A DNA stretch of 64,000 nucleotides from Isoetes taiwanensis (Eukaryota > Streptophyta > Lycopodiopsida > Isoetales > Isoetaceae), in NCBI GenBank assembly GCA_021234155.1, contig JAJEKV010000108.1, positions 276,415 to 340,414 on the forward strand, written 5' to 3'. Under the pieces are notes generated by a model. It saw nothing but the letters and a program-made list of their open reading frames with translations, ran no database searches and had not been told where the DNA came from. The position numbers were made by a program, and so were the translations under genes. Of the stretch, positions 47,531 through 60,229 are shown one piece after another; position 1 is the stretch's first letter, and every line of letters begins with the position of its first letter.

Positions 47531-47859
47531 CCAGGTCAGCCAACCATCAATAAACAAAGAACATCCGTGGGCTACCTTAATGTATCGTCTAAGCATTCAT
47601 AAATGCGACCACAAGCATAAAGTGCACATGGATGTGTGGGTGGGGTCACATCTGGTGGGTCGGTAGCTAATGGCCCAATCACATGGGCGTGAAGATTTCG
47701 AGGGCTGAGAGTCAAGTACCCTTGAAGAAGTTTTCCGTGAAGCGTTCATATAGAGTGACTATATTATTCAATGGTGATTTTAGAAAGAATGGGAGGCAAG
47801 CTTTTGACCACAATAAAATCGGCTCGAGGAATCGACCACGCTTCAGGTCGGCTCCATTT

Positions 47860-48220
47860 GGTCGGCTCCGGTAATCAAGGAATCGGCTCAAATGTCGGGC
47901 TCAAATGTCGGCTCAAATGTCGGGGAATCCGAGAAGGAATGGAGCGAGGGAAATTGAAAAAAGCGAGATTTAAGAAAGCCAGGAGCGAGGGGAAGGAATG
48001 GAATAGGAATGGAATAGACAATGCAAATGGAATGAAAAGATAGAATGGGAGGAATAGGGCGGAATGGAAGGAATAGAGGCGGAAGGAATAGAAATTTGGG
48101 CGGATGCGGTCGAGAGAAACTCGTCGAAGTGAAAGCGGTCGAAGCTTGACATCTGTCGAGCAAGCCTTCAAATCGAGCAAGCCTTCCGCGGATCGAGCAA
48201 CCCTTCCGCGGATCGAGCAA
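47860..48220. repeat. simple and short tandem repeats
   Basis: Three parts in series: about three copies of ggctcaaatgtc (47884-47922), a degenerate ggaatgg/aggaatag stretch (47990-48095), and about 2.5 copies of gatcgagcaagccttccgcg (48171-48220). Confidence 0.75.
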
Positions 48221-51058
48221 GCACGGGTTCATGTGAATGGATATTTTTGCCCTGCTGAATTCTCGGTGAGTAAGCCGATTCGGCGAGAGAACCAAATTCG
48301 AATTTCATTTCATGGCGCCATGAAAGTGGCGATCTTGAACGAGAGAAAATTTTAAGCAGCTGAAATTTATTCTGGTATTTGTGTCGTATGTGGACTAATT
48401 TTAGTCCCATAATGGCGACCCATAACTTCGGCACATCGGCGGTATTCCACCGGGGCATGCAATGGGAATAGGCTTCTCTCAATGAATGTGAATAGGCTTC
48501 TCTCAATCAGTGCTGATCAAAAACTAGATCAAGGGAAGTTTCTGACTCGACTCCATGGCGGGATAGCCACGCATGGCTGAATCGACTAGAGGTTTTAAGC
48601 CTAAAGCAGAATCGATTAAACTTATATCGCTTTAATCAAAAACAATCATGTGAACGACCCTACAGTCTGTATTAATTAACTTCATATAAACAACCAAGCA
48701 TGTATTCAACTTGTATACAAGGAAGACAATTTACACATGTTTTTAGCCAGCGGGCCATTTGATCTGGTTGATCATAGCCATCCGTTCTCACTTTGTGATA
48801 GTCTGCGATAGGGCAGACTGGGCTAAGTCTTCTGGATTAAGTTGATGAGAAACAAGTTGCGATGCCTTGGATTCAATTGAGAAACAAGTTGCCTTGTCTT
48901 GGTTTTAGCTTCGAGGTAATTAAGTAATGATAGTTTGTGAGTTAATATGTTGATTAATCTAATGTGGTTTTTATTTATGATTTGTTCTTCTAGTTTATTA
49001 TGGCATTTCGCTATCTTTGCTATTTATGGTGGTTAGATTGTATGGTTTAATACTATGTTTTTTAATAGTGTTTTATTGCTATGTTTTAAGTATATGACCT
49101 AATTAGTAATGTAGGCAAAAGCTATTAATCGTTGTTGTTTAAGACAATGTAGTTGATATTGGTTTATTCAACATCATTAGAGATCCATCGCTATTTATAG
49201 GATATAGATAGTTAAATATTTTTGCAATAAGTGGTGATTTTCCATCAAATTCTTGATGCTTTTCTTCTATATAATTGTTGTTGGTTTACAAGACAAATTA
49301 AGAAGTGTCTATTGAACATTCTGTCGGTGATTTGTATATAGCAATCTAATGGAGTTTCTATCTTAAAGCATCAAGTCTTTTCCTTAGAACATGTGTGTGC
49401 TTAATGATATGAGCATTGCGAGGTTTAACAACCTGTATGATGCAAAAAAGCAACATATATCAAGGGGCAAGGGATTTGAACCCTCATATTTCCGTTCATG
49501 TACAAACAAATTGATTGAAATAATATGTAGAGGCAATGTCTAATATTAACTGCAATATCGAATATTAACTATAATGACTTAATATGCTTGGTTCACATGA
49601 AGAGCACGGCACTTCTTTGAACACCTTTCGGATCTTTGGACAAAAAAAAAAAGCTTTAGCCTCACAAGATCTAGTTTTGTTGATTTCACCTCCGCTGGAA
49701 GTCAGCCACGAACTGACCGCTATTTTAACGTATATAAATTAGTTCTCTACCTCAAGTTCAACATTTTCAAAACTGTCTTGCATATCGAACAAGGTGCTGC
49801 GCACAGAGGGTTGCCATCCGTTGCCTCGAGGGTGTGTTTGCATATTCTTTAACGCATAGTGCTTCATTGAAATTTGCAATTCCTCATCACTCATCACTCA
49901 AATAGCTTCAAATGCATTCCTTTGTAGTTTTCTTTCATCATTGCTTAGGAGGACCAAGCACCGGTTAGCCGGTTTCTAAAGTGTCTGCCTAGCAACAGCG
50001 GCCACCGCCAGTTTACACCCGATAATAAGTTTGGAGCAGTCATTGGCATGTTTCGGGCATATATCTAAAATATGCCATAAACCCACATGGACGAAGGCTT
50101 GCCCCCCTAGGGGCAACCCAAAAAAACGCGAGCATAAGAACTCAATCTGTGTGTTTTTATCAAGCTCTAGGTACCCACATCATAAATAATTCTATATGAT
50201 AATGATTGCCTTGTATTCTCGGTTGTAAATGCGCAATCGACCATGAAATTGTAGGATCCCCAAAAACCCAACAAAACCCTCACTTTCCGTAGTCTTCTCT
50301 AAAGTTGGACAACCTTGCATTAAGCAAAAACAAAGCCGTGTTAAACATTCAACAATTATTCTTTACAAACATTGTGGTAAACAATTATTCAACATATTAT
50401 TAATTTTGTCCACTCACATAATCAATTGTTAACAAAAACGAAACACCATAGGTCGATGTTGTATATTTGCTTCTATATATTTTCGAAATAAGTATAACCA
50501 GGTTGGACACTAAATTTTGTCATAAGCACATGACTACAAAGTGTAGATATTTAGGCAAGGCTTTACTATTAGCATTTTGCATCCCCAACTATAATATAAT
50601 CTACGGAAATGGAACCAACATATGTAAGGCGACCATAACAGAATCTCATAAATGAGTTGTCCAATGTGACTATGATTCTGATTTATCCCTTGTTGCAAAA
50701 AAACTCATTTTTCAAACGCAAATTTATCATAGAAATGTGTCTCATACAATGCACTATTATGTTTGTAGGAAAAACTTGTAAGCCTCTTTGAGATTATACT
50801 TATCGCTCTTATATAATGCATTTACATTTTCTGTCCTCCATATTTTGTTTGGTGCATTTTCGTTGAAATTGATTCGCTTGCTGACACGTGTCGTGTTTCA
50901 GCCTTTTATTTTCACTCCTTCGACTTGAATGGCGATTACTATGTGTGTGAATAAGCAATAACTAACTATCAGGCCTCGGATCGTGCTATGTAAAGCAGAA
51001 AATTAACATTCAGACAAAAAATCCGAGCAGAAAGAGGCCCGATATGGCGGATTTGTGC
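48221..51058. other. long intergenic stretch, no gene recognised
   Basis: Mostly AT-rich. aataggcttctctcaat is duplicated at 48468 and 48491. No splice-supported coding stretch was found. gggatttgaaccctc at 49469-49483 resembles a tRNA T-arm on the minus strand but has no partner box. Confidence 0.45.
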
Positions 51059-51385
51059 CTAAACTGTTTCTTTGAGGCAAGGATTCTTCACATTTGGATT
51101 GCTTGAAGGGTGTGCATCTCCGTCCCACAACAGCGGCATTGATAAACACGAAAGATTCATCTTAAGCAAACTAGCCAAATCTGCATGATTTTGATCCTGA
51201 TTAACGGATATAGAATCAGCAGGGCAAAGAAAATGATCAAAACCGCCTTGTTGCGGATTCATGCCAAAAATCTCGATTTCATGCGTATGGGGAGCAATGA
51301 GATCAAATAACACATTATCGATTACCCGGGGAATTTTTGACCTTGAATCGATAAAATTTGGGGGATCCATGCGGAGAAAACCCAC
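51059..51385 (-). CDS. uncharacterised exon-like frame at the edge of segment X
   Basis: A minus-strand frame ends ASLLKMNLSCLSMPLLWDGD, then AHPSSNPNVKNPCLKETV and a stop at 51059. The last dozen codons lie outside segment X, so in the right copy the frame reads through the X border. In the left copy (37130-37210) the same stretch is diverted into repeat B. It could be the 3' end of a minus-strand gene whose earlier exons lie in X. I recognise no family. It may be no more than an open frame. Confidence 0.3.
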   Translation of the reverse strand: MGFLRMDPPNFIDSRSKIPRVIDNVLFDLIAPHTHEIEIFGMNPQQGGFDHFLCPADSISVNQDQNHADLASLLKMNLSCLSMPLLWDGDAHPSSNPNVKNPCLKETV

Positions 51386-54300
51386 TGAAAAGAGTTGATT
51401 GGATGAAAATCCGGAAACTCAATTGAAATGGGTGTAGAGAAATTCCAAACCCACTACGGTTTAATGCATCGGGGAGTAAAGGCGGGGTGCGGAAAATCTG
51501 CGATAAGATCTTTGCACCATAGCTTCGAAAATTTCTAGAATCGGCTTCTAATCTTTGGGTTCACATGATCAGTTGAAGCTGGCTTAAAAGGCATTGAACT
51601 TGAGGCAAAAAAAAAAAATTCAGCCCCATTTTGGAACTTTAGCGTGGCTGATCAAAGAGCGAATTTTTTGCTCGGTCTTTGAGTCATGAGAACTTCGGTG
51701 GAGGTCTAAACTTCCCCATGTGAACCACCAATAAAACCCGACTAAAAAGCGGAGCAAGCGAAAGAGCTTCAAATATAACTTTATTGATTTCTCCAACACT
51801 CTGTAAATAGTTCCGCGGCTTTTAAACTGGCGGATTTGTACCTGGCCAATCTTAATCCACGAAAGCACCAATCGACACCGCCGTCTTCGCATACTACATG
51901 GCGGATTTTCCTAGTCCCTTCACGAAATTGAATCCCAACCTCCTTACGATTCAAAAGCTTGCTTCAAAACAAGCGTTCTAGAAAATCGGGCTTGAACATC
52001 CATACGCTTTATCCTCGATTCAAGCTTGATTCAAGCTTATTTCAAATAATTTGTTCCAAAGCGGGGCTTCCACTATCCTTTTGATAATCACCTTTAGCTC
52101 CAAATCCTCTGATTTGATCCAACCAACTACCCGATGAATCACATTGCACACGGATACGTACATTTTTCCCCTTTTTTTTCTTTTGCTAACCTACTTCTTG
52201 CCGCGTGATCGACCACTTTTAGCATAGACCCACAATCAAATGATACAAATGCTGGATAGCCAATGCCATAGATGACTATATTCCTAAGAGTTTCTTACGC
52301 TTTGCAAGACTTCATGGAAGCCCGATCTCTGCTTTAAAGCAAGGTATGCTACTAGTTTTTGCATATCGAACATGTCAAACCATTAGATAATTGACCCATC
52401 AAACAATAAACCTGCGTATTGAATCATAAGCAAAATTGATAGCACAGAGATGTTGATATTCCTTAAAACATCCTTCTCGACTGTGAAAAGAAATGAGAAA
52501 TGGGTCGATAGGGCAGGCAATTCTTTTGCCCCAGATTTTGCAGAATCACCTGCAGTGCATTTATTGCCAAATCCATTTGAGCTTGGTGATAAGAAAATGC
52601 TATGAAAAAGCCCAGCATAGTCCTGTCGTTATTCTGTGTTAAGAAATGAGAAGTGCATTTGCTGATGGCTACGGCTATGCAGAACAAGATATGGCTACCG
52701 GAACAAAATAGGCCAGCGTAAAGGGCTTTGCCTTAGAGTAGAAGCTTGCAGTTTGCCAGTTGTCGAAGGAACATCTGGGAAGAAATCCTTTTCTAGATCG
52801 TTTCACGCAAAAGAATAGTCCTTCAACAAATAGATATTGAAGCTCATATGGAAAAGAAATTGCTATATTTGTCTCCAGCGCCATGCCATCAGCTTTCATT
52901 TTTTGAGCTTATTCACAGAAAACTATTCTGTGTTTGTTGAAATTTGAAGCTGCGAGTAGAATAACCTTTGGCCGCATCTATTACTGTAATAATATCATAG
53001 ACCAATGTGTTCTTTTTAGCTCGATAAATTGCATGAATGCATTTATTTTTCCAAAAGTGGGAGGGGCTTCCTATAAAAGCGAAGCATAATGAAGTGAATA
53101 ATCTCTAAGGGGCACAGAGCGACCACAAATATAGCAATTCATATGTAGTTATAGCTTCATCGTGGGATGAAGTGATCCTACAAAAGACCTCTAATACCTT
53201 CATTTGCAATAACATAAGGATTTCCTAAATGTATAGGACAAGCCTCTTGAATGTATAGGATGCAAAGTATATTATCCCTAGACGGACTAAAAAAGAAATT
53301 TGTTGGTTTAACTAAGAAGAAAAATTGTTTGGATGCACATGATGATAAGAAGAAAAAGAATGCAAATACTAACAGGATTTCAAACACTAAGTAAATCACG
53401 TAAAAGAAAATATCTACGGCTTGGCCGGTGCAAATTTGCCTTTATTGAGTCAAAAAAAGAGAAATGTTCACGGCGGCCTTGGCCGCCGCGATAAATTAAG
53501 GGACCTCACTAGATGGCATATGTTCAAGGGTATAGGGGCTTTTTCCAAGATTATTGTATTCGATACTCGGGACGGTCATCGCATGAAGATTATCATATTC
53601 ACCAAGAATAACATCCCCGTCAGTCATTTGTGCAAATAATTGAACGTCCACTGTCCACTGCTCCTCGTAACTTAACATACCATGACAATACACTTCCCGT
53701 TTTGCATTTTTGTTATATATCAAGTGTCTCTATGAGCTTCTCATATGAGAGATGCTGCATAGTCAGATAACAAAAATTTGACTTGTCTGCACTTAACAAA
53801 CTTATCTCCATGTTTATCCTGCAACTTTCTCTTACTTGGTATGAAAAATCAGACACAGTAACAAAAATCATAAACTGAAAGCCACTAAATAATAGATGTA
53901 TCTAACTCCACCTTTTAAAGAATATTTGAAAACTAAACTCGTTTTTCTTCATAAGTTCTCTGTATATTTTTATCTTTGAGAAGCAATGAAGACCACAAAA
54001 AACAGAAGAGGAAAATTGAACCCTAAAAGCCATCAATTTATATGCAAGTAGTGCAATGACTTGAAATACGATCTCCACATCTTCATCTCATGTTCAACTG
54101 CTACATTTCACAATCTGTCATAAGCTACAAGCAATAAATCCATGATAAGCAATAAAAGAACTAAACATGTTCTTCAATAGACCAAGATATCCATAAAAAG
54201 AAACCATTATCACTTCCTGAAATTCTAGACCAATATCCCACACAATAAACATGACAAAAGTAGTTATGCAAACAAAAGAGATCGTTTACCATATTTGCCA

Positions 54301-55886
54301 GTTAATCCGGCCAAAATATCCGCAACATAGGCGCTTGATAAAAGGAAAAATCCTCATGTCCATTCAGTCAATACATCAACAACATAGACGCATGATAAAA
54401 GGCTTAACTTGTCTAAACTTAGTTTTCCAATTGGTTTCCAAACAAGGACTCAAGATCTGAAGATCTTAAGTGTGTTCAAATTCTAAACAGAAAAAAAGGA
54501 TTACTTGTAAAAATTGCATTAGGAAGGGCTTTTACCAAATGACTTGTGGGATATTAGCACAAAAAGGGCAGGGCCATTAAACAATAGCTGGTTTCTATGC
54601 GAGGACTGAGCACTAGAAAACTTGCATCTACAACTCCCTTGTTTATCATTTTTACATACCTATGATCGAGGGAAATTCTAGTGTTTGAAGAGTAGAATCA
54701 TGGTACAGAAGGAAACTTTCTAAGCACAAAATCTGAGCACTTTCTTTCATCAAACTGAAACTTTAAAAATAAGAACCATACCTGATTAATTAATTATCTA
54801 CGAAATGTGCTAAAGAAGCCAACAAGTTAACAATTGCTTCAATTGCTCCAAATAGCTCATGTTAACAAAATAAATGCTAACTAAGATAAAAAAGGCAAGA
54901 AAACAAACGTACAAAGCAGAATATAGACAGAAAATCATGGAAAGCTTCTCAATTATGAAAAACTTCTCATTTACTGGCTGATCGCCCATGGCAATCCAAA
55001 TCTTTCCCATGCAATGTAGAAATGCTTGGAGAACTGTAATCATGAATTTGAATCCTTATATGCAAGTATCGCCAAAGCTTTACAGCTAGAATGTTGTACC
55101 AGAGAAAAAAGAGCTCCTTTTTGGTGCTCCAAAAAGCTTTGTTTTTCAAAAAGCCTGTGCATAACATGTAAGCAAATGTGAAAACCAGAAAAATAATAGA
55201 AATTACTCCATGCAGACAGAAAATCACCAAATTCAAACCTTGTTTCTGCAAATGTCTCATAGAAAAGAGCTTCTTTGCTGAAGAGTTAAACATGAAACGT
55301 GTAAAAACGGAAAGCATTTGCTACCTGATATCAGGTGAATTTTGTTGATTTGCCCAAAGAAAGAAGTTGTAGTGGCTGGAGCAGCTTCACACATATTTAA
55401 ACATGAAGAAATCAAACGAAGAAATGAAGGAATCGAAAGCATTTGAAACCCTGCAATCCTAGTCTAGCAATTTTAAAGTAGGATCAAGTGCAAGCGACTT
55501 CTCTCATAGCTAAAGATGGCATATACCCTATGTTATCATTAATTTTGTATAATTACCTACACCTCAGCTATACTTACAACCTATTTTTGCCTACACTTAC
55601 AACATATATTTGCCCATTTAATGGTTTTTTTTTTTTTTGTATTTTTTGAAGTGTCCTTTAATCTATTCTCATAATTACTTTGTCCTTTTTACGAGCTAAT
55701 ATTAAGAACATTTAAATTTATATAGATGAACCGTGTGGATCCTAAAAAGGGTAAAAATGTAATGACTTTCACCCCCACATGTATCAACATTGTTACCACA
55801 TGTTCTTATCACATTGTTACCCCATTGTTAACGTTGTTCTTGTAGGTCAATGGTGTGGACCACATAAAGGGTGTTGAGGCTGAGAC
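51098..55886. repeat. segment X, right copy (4.8 kb)
   Basis: Direct-orientation copy of 37122-41946, starting ttgcttgaagggtgtgcatc. The two copies are highly similar, with a 20-bp-class indel near 53492 (left 39528-39553) and a more diverged patch at 52840-52910 (left 38860-38940). Near its right end, minus-strand frames at 54967-55317 encode a hydrophobic, membrane-like stretch (NLVIFCLHGVISIIFLVFTF) with no family match. It continues directly into the DUF7869-like gene. Confidence 0.9.
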
Positions 55887-58640
55887 TACTAAGCAAATTA
55901 TCCTCTACAGTAGGTTGGATTGGAAGAATAAGAAGGTGAAAGTGAAGCACCAATGCAATAAGGAGCTAGTTATCCAAGCTGTCAATGATGAAAGGTTAGG
56001 AGAGGATAGAGTGGGTGTAGCCATAACAAGTATAGAAGAAAAATGGAAGGAAAAAGGGTCAAATCACCAGGATTGCACTACTTGTGTTAAACAATTGGAA
56101 GTTCCATGCATCATGCCATGGCCTATAGCCTGCATTGAGTTTATAGGAGATACCAGAGCCAGAGGTTGTGGATGACACTGATTTTCTTAATGCACCTCCA
56201 ATAGCTGCCAGGACCACATTTTTAGAAAAGAGGGCACACTCAATGGTGAAACATTATCTTAGCAAGAGGTCCAAGTCAAGTAGTGATTGTTCACGTGAAG
56301 CTATGGCTAAGGTAAGGGGAATGGAATGTTGTTGGGCTAATTGTGTTCAGAAGTTTGAAATTGATGAATTGGTGGAAGCAAGAGCCACCTTCCAAGAGTA
56401 TACTTGTAATGAGAGGAGGATTTACATGTACTCCATGCATGAGTTTGCACTTCAAGAGGAAAAATATCCAAAGAAAAAAAAGATACTCGCTGCTAGGGGC
56501 ATGGATATGTAAAGTTGCATGGATAAATATTCATGGCATTCCAATTTCATCTTGGCAAAATTGGCAAGCAAGTCATGCAAAGGGAGCAAAATTGCATTAC
56601 ATGGAAATAATGGCATGTTGAGGCCAACTTCTAGGATCCTGGCTGCTAGGGAGGTTTTTGATAAATATGTTGAATTCAATGCTGAGAATATGCCATATAA
56701 AAGTAGGAAAGATCAACAGGAAAAAATAGTTGTCGAGAAGAGATTGCCATCCCATTGTACCCAGAAGAGCATATTGGAGGAAGTGAATGCTTTGCTTCAA
56801 GAACTAATGGTACCTGCAATATCTCAACCTAGCTTCAGTAGACTATGGAGCAAGCACTTCAAGCATGTCACTATAGACACTTCGAACAACTTTGCAAAGT
56901 GCAACTTGTGTGTGAAGTTAAAAGAGATTGTGGATAAGATCAAGCAACCAAGCCAAAGGGCTAAGATAAGGGAGCAAATGAAAGATCACATAACAGACCA
57001 ACTATTATGTAGATTCACTTATTGGATGTGGAGAACGTTATCATGTTTGGAACCCAACTATATTTGTATTATACATGACAAGATGGATCAATCAAAGACT
57101 TGTTTGCCACAGTATAGTTACATACCCAAGCAAATCAATAGAGCTTATCCTATGCAAGTCTCTCTGACAGGTGTAATAGTGCATAGCTTGGTGCCAATTT
57201 ATTATGGTCATTTTAGTTTGCAATTGTGGAGTGATGGTCCTGATCTTCATATTGGAAGTGTGATGAGGTGCTTGAGGAACTATGAGAGTGGTTATACGGT
57301 GACCTCCCACAACCTGGAGGTGGTAGCCAACCACTCTTGATTACATTGTTGGATAGAAAGCCTAATAATTTAGAGAAGTTTACTAAGGCAAGGTTTAGTA
57401 AGTCAGGTGCTTTTGAACATGTTGAAGCCTCAAGTTCACATCCCCAACCTCGAGATCTACCACCAAAGTTTCTCCTCCAACTTGACAATTGTGCTGGATA
57501 GAATAAAAACAGGTATATGTTCTCATTCCTATCTTATTTAACAGCTGTGGGTGTCTTTGAAAGAGTGAATTTAGGGTTCTTAATGCCTGGACATACTCAT
57601 GAGGATGTGGATGCATTGTTTGGGAAGTATAGTGCACAGTTAAAATCTCAAACTGTGACCAATCTTCCTAGACTAATGGAAGTTCTTAGTGAATGCGTTT
57701 CATCTTCTCCTATAGAGTTGATCATACAAGAGGTGCATGATTGGAAGAATTTTATCGAAGGTTATGCTCTTGACATGGAAGGTCAATCTAGAGCTCTTCA
57801 GTAACTTTCTGGGTCATGGGAAATAAGCCAATAATGCAATGGAAGATGAGACCTTCAGATGATAAATGAAGGCCAGACGAGGGAGTACCTATATGGCACG
57901 AAGATGAAAATGGTAAATCTAAGATTCCCAAGGATCAACTAAAAGCTCTTAAGCCTTTTGCAGTTCATTGCAAAGCACATTGGACGACATTTCTGAACAC
58001 ATCAAGTATTGAAAAAATAACTCCGATGATATCAACCTTGCATTGATAGATTATTGGACACAGGTACATGGATTATTGGGACAAGTAGACACATCCTCTG
58101 ATGAACTGAAAGATGGATGGCTACCTAAGTCTAGGTGGAGAGACTTGATAGCACCTGAGGAAGTTGATGATCATGTGGTTAGTAGTATTTCGAAAAGTCG
58201 ATGGCTCCTCATTTCTTTGAAAAATATTATGTTGGTCCTAGGAAAGGAAGGCCTAAATATCTCGGTGGAGGATTATGATCCCAAAGATGACTTGCTTTGC
58301 CATCAACTTGCACTTATAGTACCAAAGCGCAAAGAGATATACCCTGTGTGGATGAGTTATACCATCTCAGATGTTTGCAAAGAAGTGGGTGACCACAATG
58401 TGAACAAAGTTCGTGTGGTGTCCAGTGCACCAGTTAAATGCAGTGGCAGAGGAAGAAAGATATAGAGACTGTTAGACAAAGAAATGGAAGAAAAACCCTA
58501 TTGAAGGGGATGATTGGGTTGAGTTAGATGCTATTTTGTTTTCATGGACCCCAAAGGTCATTCCAGGCAAGACTGCTAGGGTATACCTGTGGAAGTGAGG
58601 AAGAAAGCTATGATATCTCTAGGGGTCACTTCTGAGAAGT
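55846..58640 (+). pseudogene. DUF7869-like, possibly transposase-related gene, broken
   Basis: A plus-strand message follows an acceptor-like ttcttgtag at 55845. Fragments in order are VNGVDHIKGVEAETTKQI, the Cys-bearing KFEIDELVEARATFQEY region, ICKVAWINIHGI, LPSHCTQKSILEEVNALLQE, SFSRLWSKHFKHV, NFAKCNLCVKLKEIV, then CIIHDKMDQSKT (near 57075), QLDNCAG (near 57490) and FLMPGHTHEDVDALFGKYS (near 57575). The tripartite D / LDN / GHTHED pattern is that of DUF7869-type proteins and looks like an RNase-H-like acidic triad, suggesting a transposase; that reading is inference. An in-frame TAG (57499-57501) follows DNCAG, and frame changes near 56150, 56490-56570 and 57340 break it. The left X copy holds only its first codons. 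Confidence 0.7.
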
Positions 58641-59087
58641 AATTGGCATTATGTCACTCGGCATACATATGTAAAATATTTTCGATTTTTAATGCAATCA
58701 TGTTGTGCTATTATAAAAAAAAGTCACATTCTTGATGCAAATTTACTAACCCGGGAAAAAGTTGCAGTGCTAAAATGGTCCAAAAATTTTGACATAAATC
58801 TAATTTAAATGAATGATGGTCACATCTATCTGCACTATGAAGACTACGCCTACAAATAAATCAAACTAGATAATTCAGTGAAAAAAAAATGAAGTTGAAA
58901 ATATTGATTATGGATGCATAAGAATAGAGGTCTTTCGATGAGGATATTTTTAAAGGATATTTATAGGATAATGGTCTAAATTTAGATGCATTATTGTGAG
59001 GGGCGCCGAACACCGACTCCATGTTGGTCATGATTGCCTGTAAATAAATAAAGAAGGATGTACAGATGAAGATACAGAGTGCAGAGA
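58641..59087. other. no gene recognised; flank of the copia element
   Basis: AT-rich. A minus-strand frame at 58861-59109 has no recognisable motif. This may contain the right end of the DUF7869-bearing element, but no terminal repeat was found. Confidence 0.4.
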
Positions 59088-59311
59088 TGGTCGGATTAGG
59101 TTTTGACAATACAGGTTATATAATAATGTTTGGTTCTAGAAGGAAACTTGTTCGATTATTGTTCGTGAATAAACTTGCAATACTTCTGCTACAGTGACAT
59201 TATTAATATTGTATCAATGGTTATAAATATTTGACTAGGATTTGTGTTGTTGCCTAGTAGTACAGTAGTATCACTAGTATCTTGGAATTGAAAATCTATA
59301 CCTATTTATTA
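59088..59311 (+). repeat. copia 5' LTR
   Basis: 224 bp. It matches 63091-63301, with a 14-bp-class indel near 59258. It starts TG and ends TA (degenerate for CA). Confidence 0.85.
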
Positions 59312-59312
59312 T

Positions 59313-59324
59313 TGGTATCAGAGC
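59313..59324 (+). promoter_or_regulatory. copia primer-binding site (initiator-Met tRNA)
   Basis: tggtatcagagc directly after the LTR is the usual complement to the 3' end of plant initiator-Met tRNA. Confidence 0.9.
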
Positions 59325-59389
59325 AGGACATATTTACCACTGAGTATGTCTAGTTGATTTGGTGCTAATCTGTTACGCAGTGTTGAAGT

Positions 59390-60217
59390 CTTGAAGGATG
59401 AAGCAGGTTTTCAAGTATGGAAAGACTCCATCAAACATATACTGGAGGTTGAGGAACTCTGGGATCTAGATGATCCAGAGGGCGTTGAAGTCAGTCATGC
59501 AGACTTGAATGCAATACACAGGTCTGAAAGTTCAGTTAATATTGCTACTAATGAAAATGATGCCACAGATGAAGCAAATGCAACCAGAACTGTCCTAAGT
59601 ATTGGTGCAGGGAGAACTGAATATGAAGAGTTAAGGAAGCTCAAGGAATTATTTCATGCAAGGTGAGTCCAACAATCAGGCTCAAGCTCAGAAACAAAAC
59701 ATCAAGACAGATGGCGATGTGTCTGAATTCTTTATCTGGGGCTGGGGTAATTGTGTCTGAAAGAAGCCAAATGCTTCAAATTTGTAGGGCTATCATAGAT
59801 AATGATCAATTAGCCCTATTCATTAGGAACATGAGCAAAACATGAGAAGATGCAGAGAATGTTTTAAGGACTGAATATGAACAGAAAAAAATTAAGGGTG
59901 GGGATGAAGCCACAGAAATATTGTATGCAGGAAAGAGAGGAAAAGGGTCTTGCTATTACTGTCATGAACAAGGGCATTTCAAGAATGAATGCCCAAAGCT
60001 TAAGAACAATGACATAAATTGCTTCAACTGCAGAGGTAAAGAACATATAGCAGCCAAATGCTCTTCACCAAAGGCTTGTGGTAGAGGGAGAGGGAAAGAA
60101 ACTCAAGGAGGAAGGAATGCTGCAAGCAGAGGCCGAGGAGGAAGAAGGTCGGTTGGACCAACCTTACTCAAGAAAATGATCAAGAAGGTAAAGAAGCTGA
60201 GAATGAAGACAAGGTAA
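59390..60217 (+). pseudogene. copia gag with two zinc knuckles
   Basis: The N-terminal part reads LKDEAGFQVWKDSIKHILEV, a copia gag opening. A stop and frame change lie near 59666. Further on are CYYCHEQGHFKNEC (59951-59992) and CFNCRGKEHIAAKC (60020-60061). Both fit C-x2-C-x4-H-x4-C and bind the element's RNA. A basic RGRGK stretch follows. The gag core between 59670 and 59900 is eroded. Confidence 0.85.
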
Positions 60218-60229
60218 GTTGTGTATTTG

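Noticed and set aside
47875-48295. Ser/Phe/Pro-rich minus-strand frames
   Set aside because: They derive from the ggaatgg-type simple repeats and lack any conserved domain.
49469-49483. tRNA gene or SINE on the minus strand (gggatttgaaccctc)
   Set aside because: Only a T-arm-like block is present; no A box, acceptor stem or anticodon arm could be found upstream.
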